Below, in pieces: positions 59,516-64,000 of a DNA stretch of 64,000 nucleotides. The position numbers and the translations under genes were made by a program. Origin of the DNA: Pseudomonas silesiensis (GTDB lineage Bacteria > Pseudomonadota > Gammaproteobacteria > Pseudomonadales > Pseudomonadaceae). The first letter of the stretch is position 1. Every line of letters starts with the position of its first letter. A model generated the notes under the pieces. It searched no databases. It had not been told where the DNA came from and saw only the letters and a program-made list of their open reading frames with translations. The DNA lies in contig NZ_CP014870.1 of assembly GCF_001661075.1 (NCBI RefSeq), forward strand, positions 1,880,501 to 1,944,500, in the 5' to 3' direction.

Positions 59516-60814
59516 TCAACGATTGACCAGGGCGGCGGGAATGCGCAGTACCAACAGGGCACCGGCCACCAGTACACCGGTGATCAGGTACATGCCGATG
59601 GCGCTGGAGCCGGTGAGGGTGGTGATCCAGCCGATCAGGTAAGGCGAGCAGAAGCCGGCGAGGTTGGCGAAGCTGTTGACCGCCGCGATGCCCGCGGCGG
59701 CAGACACTCCACCGAGCAACGTGGTGGGTAACATCCAGAACATCGACGTCGCGGACAGAATTCCGGAAGCGGCCAGGCATAGACTCAGAATCGAGAGCGT
59801 CACATTTCCCCCCATCATTGCCGCCAGGGTCAGTCCGATGGCACCCGCGAACATCGGTATGATGAGGTGCCAGCGGCGCTCGCGATGTTTGTCGCCGCTG
59901 CGTCCGGCATACAGCATGGCCACGATTGCGCAGAGGTAGGGCAGGCTGGTCAGCACGCCGATTTGCATCGGGTCGGACACCCCTGCGTTACGCACCAGGG
60001 TCGGCAGCCAGAAGGTGATTGCGTACTGGCCCATCACGACACAGAAGTAGATGGCGGCCAATAACCAGAGACGACGGTCGCGGATGAACTCGCCCACAGA
60101 GGCATGGGTGACTTTGTGCTGGTCATCCTCGGCCAGCTCGCGGGCGATCAGCGCTTTTTCGTCGTCGTTGAGCCAGCTGGCTTGATGCACGCCGTCCTTG
60201 AGATAGCTCAATACCAGAAGTCCAACCACGACCGTGGGCACCGCCTCCAGCACGAACATCCACTGCCATCCCGCCCAGCCATGCATCCCTGCGAAGTGGG
60301 TCATGATCCAGCCGGAGAGGGGGCCACCCACCATGCCTGACAGCGGAATGGCGATGAACCACAACACGGTCATGCGGGCACGACGGTAGGATGGAAACCA
60401 GTAGGTCAGATACAGCAACAGACCCGGCGCCAGGCCGGCTTCGGCAATGCCCAGCAGAAAGCGCAACGCATAGAACTGCCAAGCGGTTTCGACGAAGGCG
60501 AACAGAGCGGAAACGATGCCCCAGGTGATCATGATGCGCGCGATCCAGACCCGCGCACCGACCTTGTGCAGGATGATGTTGCTGGGGACTTCGCAGAGGA
60601 AGTAGCCGATGAAGAACATGCCAGCGCCCAGCCCGTAGACCGTTTCGCTGAGCGCCAGATCGTTCATCATTTGCAGTTTGGCAAAGCCGACATTGACTCG
60701 ATCCAGATAGGCGCACAGGTAGCACAGCATCAGGAACGGCATCAGGCGCCACGCGGTTTTCCGGTAGGCGTTGGAGCGCACGGTCGAAACCGCTTCGAGC
60801 GACAGGGTTGTCAT
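59516..60814 (-). CDS. MFS transporter, anion:cation symporter family
   Basis: 432 residues, twelve membrane helices. MTTLSLEAVSTVRSNAYRKT starts at ATG 60812-60814. The first helix carries CYLCAYLDRVNVGFAK, the ACS-family signature. RILHKVGAR-type and WFPSYRRARM loops fit, and a cytosolic central loop (DGVHQASWLNDDEKALIAR) separates the halves. Members import organic acids, sugar acids or similar anions, which agrees with a carbon-source operon. A candidate Hfq/Crc site lies before it. Second gene of the operon, 99 bases after the SDR gene. Confidence 0.88.
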   Translation of the reverse strand: MTTLSLEAVSTVRSNAYRKTAWRLMPFLMLCYLCAYLDRVNVGFAKLQMMNDLALSETVYGLGAGMFFIGYFLCEVPSNIILHKVGARVWIARIMITWGIVSALFAFVETAWQFYALRFLLGIAEAGLAPGLLLYLTYWFPSYRRARMTVLWFIAIPLSGMVGGPLSGWIMTHFAGMHGWAGWQWMFVLEAVPTVVVGLLVLSYLKDGVHQASWLNDDEKALIARELAEDDQHKVTHASVGEFIRDRRLWLLAAIYFCVVMGQYAITFWLPTLVRNAGVSDPMQIGVLTSLPYLCAIVAMLYAGRSGDKHRERRWHLIIPMFAGAIGLTLAAMMGGNVTLSILSLCLAASGILSATSMFWMLPTTLLGGVSAAAGIAAVNSFANLAGFCSPYLIGWITTLTGSSAIGMYLITGVLVAGALLVLRIPAALVNR

Positions 60815-60828
60815 GATGGTCCGATCTC

Positions 60829-60839
60829 TTGTTTTTATT
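60829..60839 (-). promoter_or_regulatory. Candidate Hfq/Crc (CA) motif before the MFS gene
   Basis: On the minus strand AATAAAAACAA contains AANAANAA and sits about 15 bases before the start codon, next to GAG of the ribosome site. That is the usual place for Hfq/Crc translational repression. Confidence 0.5.
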
Positions 60840-60913
60840 GACCGCCAGGCTATAAAGCCTGGCTGCGTCGTCGATCCAGAACCGCACGGGCCGCGCAGGC
60901 CCGCCAGGTATCA

Positions 60914-61663
60914 TCAGTGAATCAGCATGCCGCCGTTCACATCCAGCGTGATGCCAGTCAGGTAGGAGGAAAGGTCACTGGCCAGGAACAGGGCCGCGTT
61001 GGCGACGTCCTGCGCTTCACCAAGGCGGCCTAACGGAATGCCGTCGATGATCGCGTGGCGGCGTTCGTCCTGCATCAGGCCGCCGGTGATGTCGGTGTGA
61101 ATCAAACCAGGTGCGATGGAGTTGACGCGAATCTTGTCCGGCCCCAGTTCTCGTGCCATGGCTTTGCCCAGACCCAACACGCCCGCTTTGGCGGCACTGT
61201 AATGCGGGCCACCGAAAATGCCGCCACCGCGCTGGGCCGAAACGGAAGACATGCACACGATGCTGCCGGAAGACTGTTGACGCATGGTCGGAATCACCGC
61301 CTGCGACATCAGCAAGGTACCGCGCAAGCTGACGTCCAGTACCTTGTCGTAATCGCAAGGGCGAATGTCCAATGTCTTGAGGGGCTGGGTGATGCCGGCG
61401 TTGTTGACGAGAATGTCGATGCGGCCAAAGTGCTCGATGATTTTGGCGACGGCCGACTGAACCTGCGATTCGTCAGCAACGTTGGCTGCAAGACCGAGAT
61501 GTCCTTCACCCAGGGAAGCAGCGGCATCACGGGCGGCGGATTCATCCAGATCGAGGATCACGACGTGTGCACCCTGTTGCGCAAAGGTGGTCGCTGTAGC
61601 GCGGCCAATGCCTCGTGCGGAAGCTGCACCGGTGATGATCGCGACTTTGCCTTGAAGAAGCAT
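60914..61663 (-). CDS. SDR-family NAD(P)-dependent oxidoreductase
   Basis: 249 residues from ATG 61661-61663 (MLLQGKVAIITGAASARGIG), after GAGG. Classical SDR: cofactor loop TGAASARGIG at 11-20, Asp in VILDLDES (suggesting NAD preference), NNAG, catalytic Ser in CMSSVSAQ and YSAAK, then the end LDVNGGMLIH. FabG-like, but in this setting most likely a sugar, polyol or ketose dehydrogenase supplying the transketolase. First gene of the operon and divergent from the LysR regulator; the longer frame upstream is in the promoter region. Confidence 0.87.
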   Translation of the reverse strand: MLLQGKVAIITGAASARGIGRATATTFAQQGAHVVILDLDESAARDAAASLGEGHLGLAANVADESQVQSAVAKIIEHFGRIDILVNNAGITQPLKTLDIRPCDYDKVLDVSLRGTLLMSQAVIPTMRQQSSGSIVCMSSVSAQRGGGIFGGPHYSAAKAGVLGLGKAMARELGPDKIRVNSIAPGLIHTDITGGLMQDERRHAIIDGIPLGRLGEAQDVANAALFLASDLSSYLTGITLDVNGGMLIH

Positions 61664-61679
61664 GGAAGAGTACCTCTGA

Positions 61680-61690
61680 TTGTTTTTATT
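61680..61690 (-). promoter_or_regulatory. Candidate Hfq/Crc (CA) motif before the SDR gene
   Basis: Same AATAAAAACAA sequence as ahead of the MFS gene, about 17-27 bases before the SDR start codon and next to its ribosome site. Confidence 0.5.
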
Positions 61691-61705
61691 GGGTCGACCC
61701 ACAAT
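61688..61705. promoter_or_regulatory. Inverted repeat in the LysR-SDR intergenic region
   Basis: ATTGGGTCGACCCACAAT, with GGGTCGACCC a perfect 10-base palindrome (61691-61700). LysR regulators use inverted repeats of this scale between divergent genes, so this is the best operator candidate in the 194-base gap. Confidence 0.4.
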
Positions 61706-61857
61706 GAATCGATGACTCAGCTTGGTCCCCAGGCATGCCTTGAGCAATAACGTGAATGTCACTCGATGCTGAAAAAAATTCAGCACTCGTCAATCGGGTT
61801 ATCGGGTGTTTGAATAGGAAGAACCCCGGTTCATGTCACTTGCAGCGGAATAACATA

Positions 61858-62775
61858 ATGATGCGTTCACCCGGCGACGCGCCTCCGATACTGCCACCCC
61901 TGAAAGCCATTCAGGCCTTCGAGCAGACGGCCCGATTCGGCAACGTTGCCCGCGCCGCGGAACTGCTCGACCTGACGCCCTCGGCGGTCAGTCACCAATT
62001 GGCCAAACTGGAGGCGATGATCGGCCGGCAGTTGTTCTTGCGAACGGCGCGGGGCGTGACACTCACACCGGTCGGCGAGCAATACCTCAAGGAAGTGTCT
62101 GGCATCCTCCACAGTCTCGCGATAGCGACCGAACGTGCCGCCAGTGATGTCAGCCTGGACTGCCTGCGGTTGCACTCGTCGCCCAGTTTCGGCCTGTTGT
62201 GGCTGATGCCGCGCCTGGAGCAGTTCCGGGAAAGTCATCCGGATATCCAGCTCAACCTGTCGTGCTCCTACGAGTCGCTGCACTTCAGTCGGGACAAGAT
62301 CGATGTCGATATTCGCCATGGTTTGCCCAACTGGCCAAGCTTCGAAGTGCGGACAGTGAGAGACGAAAAAATTGCGGTGATGGCGTCACCGAAACTGCTG
62401 GAAAAGCGCCCTGTGCACAGTGTTGTCGATTTGCTGGACAGCAACCTGATCATGTCGGAGGCGACGCTGATCAAGTGGCCGCAGTTGTTCGCGCAGCATG
62501 GCGTCTCACGCCCGGATAAACCCTATACCCTGAGCTTCGACCGTTCGTATATGACACTGGAAGCTGCAAGCCATGGGCTTGGTTTTGCCCTCGAAAGTAC
62601 CTTGCTCGCCCAGGACTACCTCGCTCGGGGCGTATTGGTCGAAGTGGCGCCGGAGCTGAGCGCGCCTATTACGGCGCACCATCTGGTATTTCCCCGGGCC
62701 CATTCCAATTTTCCAAGGGTGCGGCGGTTCCTGGAATGGATGCAAAAGGAATTGGGACATGATTTTGCGTACTGA
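61858..62775 (+). CDS. LysR-family regulator (GcvA-like)
   Basis: 305 residues from ATG 61858 or the adjacent ATG 61861; AGCGGAA lies before. A winged helix-turn-helix near 20-75 (VARAAELLDLTPSAVSHQLA) is followed by the periplasmic-binding-protein-like effector domain. LRLHSSPSFGLLWLMPRL and DIQLNLSCS are typical of the GcvA/AmpR branch. It is divergent from the SDR-MFS-transketolase operon and most likely controls it; the inducer is unknown. Confidence 0.9.
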   Translation: MMRSPGDAPPILPPLKAIQAFEQTARFGNVARAAELLDLTPSAVSHQLAKLEAMIGRQLFLRTARGVTLTPVGEQYLKEVSGILHSLAIATERAASDVSLDCLRLHSSPSFGLLWLMPRLEQFRESHPDIQLNLSCSYESLHFSRDKIDVDIRHGLPNWPSFEVRTVRDEKIAVMASPKLLEKRPVHSVVDLLDSNLIMSEATLIKWPQLFAQHGVSRPDKPYTLSFDRSYMTLEAASHGLGFALESTLLAQDYLARGVLVEVAPELSAPITAHHLVFPRAHSNFPRVRRFLEWMQKELGHDFAY

Positions 62776-62933
62776 TTGCAACATCAAGTCCGATGTACCG
62801 AGGCGCCCGTAGCGCATCACGATGACCAAGGGGTTGGTCGCTGCATGAACAGGGTAAGGCGAGCAGTTGAACTAAAAACTGACCGGTTAGTCAGGATGGT
62901 TGGCTGCTCTTCTCCCATTACGAGGATCCCCCC

Positions 62934-63170
62934 ATGCACAACTACACCGTGAAATACCTGTTCAACGGCGAGCCCCGCACTCACAGTTTCGAACTCAGCC
63001 AGGCTCGGCTACCCGTGCATGAGGCGGCAATGCATCTGCTACAGCTGCATTTGGGGGATGCCGAGAACAGCCTGGTCATGCCCACGGCGGATTCGACGCC
63101 GGAGGAGATTTTAGAGCAGGCGGAGCGGGTAGGGCTGACGCGGATCGAGGTTGTTGGTCTTGCTGGTTGA
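62934..63170 (+). CDS. Small orphan protein, function unknown
   Basis: 78 residues from MHNYTVKYLFNGEPRTHSFE; ACGAGGATC lies before the ATG. Predicted order: two strands, a helix (LPVHEAAMHLLQLHLG), a strand, a helix (TPEEILEQAERVGLT) and a final strand (IEVVGL), a small alpha/beta fold. I do not recognise a family beyond similar Pseudomonas hypotheticals. It is closed by a terminator and stands between the LysR gene and the minus-strand PheC-like gene. Confidence 0.7.
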   Translation: MHNYTVKYLFNGEPRTHSFELSQARLPVHEAAMHLLQLHLGDAENSLVMPTADSTPEEILEQAERVGLTRIEVVGLAG

Positions 63171-63193
63171 GGTCAGGCGCAATCACATTAAGG

Positions 63194-63220
63194 GCGCTTC
63201 CTTGGGGAGGCGCACTTTTT
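63194..63220 (+). terminator. Terminator after the 78-residue gene
   Basis: Stem GCGCTTCC / GGAGGCGC with loop TTGG, followed by ACTTTTT, 24 bases after the stop codon. Confidence 0.8.
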
Positions 63221-63249
63221 GCTGTTCGAACTTATAAAAAATGGATCCG

Positions 63250-64000
63250 CTATTTAGCCACAGGCACCGCCAACCACTGCTCCAAAACCTTCTGATAATT
63301 CCCCGTCACCTTCGCCAGATGCAGCCACTGATCGACATACAACTTCCAGCTGATGTCGTCCCGCGGCAGCAGATAGGCCTTCTCCCCATATTGCATGAAC
63401 CGGGTTGGATTGACCGCGCACAAACCGGGTTTGAGTTTCTGCTGGTACAGCGCTTCCGAAGCATCAGTGATCATCACGTCGGCCTTCTTGTCCAGCAGCT
63501 CCTGGAAGATGGTCACGTTGTCATGCAGGCGCAATTGCGCCTTGGGCAGGAAGGCGTGGACAAAGGCTTCGTTGGTGCCGCCGGCCGGTTCGACCAGGCG
63601 CACCGAAGGCTGGTTGATTTGCTCGATGGTCTGGTACGACGCCTGCTCTTCGCAGCGCACCAGCGGGATCTTGCCGTCGACATCCAGGGTGGTGCTGAAG
63701 AAGGCTTTTTTCTGGCGCTCCAGCGTGACCGAGATGCCGCCGACGCCGATGTCGCATTTGCCTGCCAGCATGTCGGGCATCAGGGTTTTCCAGGTGGTCT
63801 GCACCCATTCGACCTTGACGCCAAGGCTGTCGGCCAGCGAGCGGGCCATGGCGATGTCGATCCCCGAGTATTCGCCGTCATCGGCTTTGGAGGTATAGGG
63901 TTTGTAGTCGCCCGTGGTGCAGACGCGCAGCTGGCCTTGTTGAATGACGGTGTCCAGGTGCGATGGGCTTTGCTGGGCCTGAACGCCGAAGGATAGGACG
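63250..64000 (-). CDS. Periplasmic cyclohexadienyl dehydratase-like (PheC/SBP3) protein, N-terminus cut
   Basis: At least 250 residues of a family-3 solute-binding fold; the start lies beyond the right edge. Visible order: QGQLRVCTTGDYKPYTS, YSGIDIAMARSLADSLG, DIGVGGISVTLERQKKAFFS, EPAGGTNEAFVHAFL, NVTIFQELLDKKADVMITDA, EKAYLLPRDD and YVDQWLHLAKVTGNY. These match P. aeruginosa PheC (arogenate/prephenate dehydratase) segment by segment as I remember it. So it may make phenylalanine or phenylpyruvate in the periplasm rather than serve an ABC importer; no permease gene is in view. Confidence 0.75.
   Translation of the reverse strand, partial: VLSFGVQAQQSPSHLDTVIQQGQLRVCTTGDYKPYTSKADDGEYSGIDIAMARSLADSLGVKVEWVQTTWKTLMPDMLAGKCDIGVGGISVTLERQKKAFFSTTLDVDGKIPLVRCEEQASYQTIEQINQPSVRLVEPAGGTNEAFVHAFLPKAQLRLHDNVTIFQELLDKKADVMITDASEALYQQKLKPGLCAVNPTRFMQYGEKAYLLPRDDISWKLYVDQWLHLAKVTGNYQKVLEQWLAVPVAK

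Overview
The window is chromosomal DNA of a Pseudomonas, most likely of the P. fluorescens group. Three things point there: the high-GC coding style; the many intergenic REP elements with the core GGGAGCGAGCTTGCTCGCGA or close variants; and a gene order matching, as far as I recall it, known Pseudomonas loci (slt-uup-usp-fadBA-topA-lexA-psrA-nagZ-mfd-gap-apbE-sth-lolCDE, then copRS-queF-mlaA-rssBC-tal-dusA). No rRNA, tRNA, CRISPR array, prophage or insertion sequence was recognised.

Layout. 1-9.9 kb: acnA (cut by the left edge), rlmM, tusA, a MATE exporter, pdxB, a small PA1571-type protein and an MsbA-like ABC exporter, with a REP array at 3.4-4.1 kb. 9.9-28.3 kb: slt, uup and a universal stress protein; the fadBA beta-oxidation operon; topA; a second REP array at 22.4-23.3 kb; two small conserved proteins; the SOS pair lexA-sulA with two LexA boxes; psrA with its own operators; and nagZ plus a methylthio-nucleoside phosphorylase. 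28.4-46 kb: a SWIM/SNF2 helicase, csiV and mfd on the minus strand; gap, apbE, sth; a glycerophosphodiesterase and a PilZ protein; lolCDE. 44.8-55.2 kb: a CopRS-like two-component system divergent from a Met/His-rich cupredoxin, with a copper-box operator between them; queF; a DUF4404 protein; a degenerate PhnX-like protein; mlaA; rssB-rssC; tal; dusA. 55.2-64 kb is accessory: a HigBA-type toxin-antitoxin pair, a DUF2628 membrane protein, a secreted repeat protein, a four-gene operon (SDR, MFS carrier, split transketolase) divergent from a LysR regulator, a small orphan gene and a PheC-like periplasmic protein cut by the right edge.

Much of the window is stress and envelope physiology: SOS response, PsrA/RssB control around RpoS, lipoprotein sorting, wall recycling, copper sensing. 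The more unusual items are two tandem REP arrays whose core lies in either orientation inside a constant spacer; a kinase-less split-transketolase operon with candidate Hfq/Crc sites ahead of its first two genes; a higBA promoter with nested operator repeats; a HAD-fold protein without its catalytic aspartates; an apbE with no nqr genes beside it; and a 15-bp tandem repeat tract just upstream of a small membrane protein gene.
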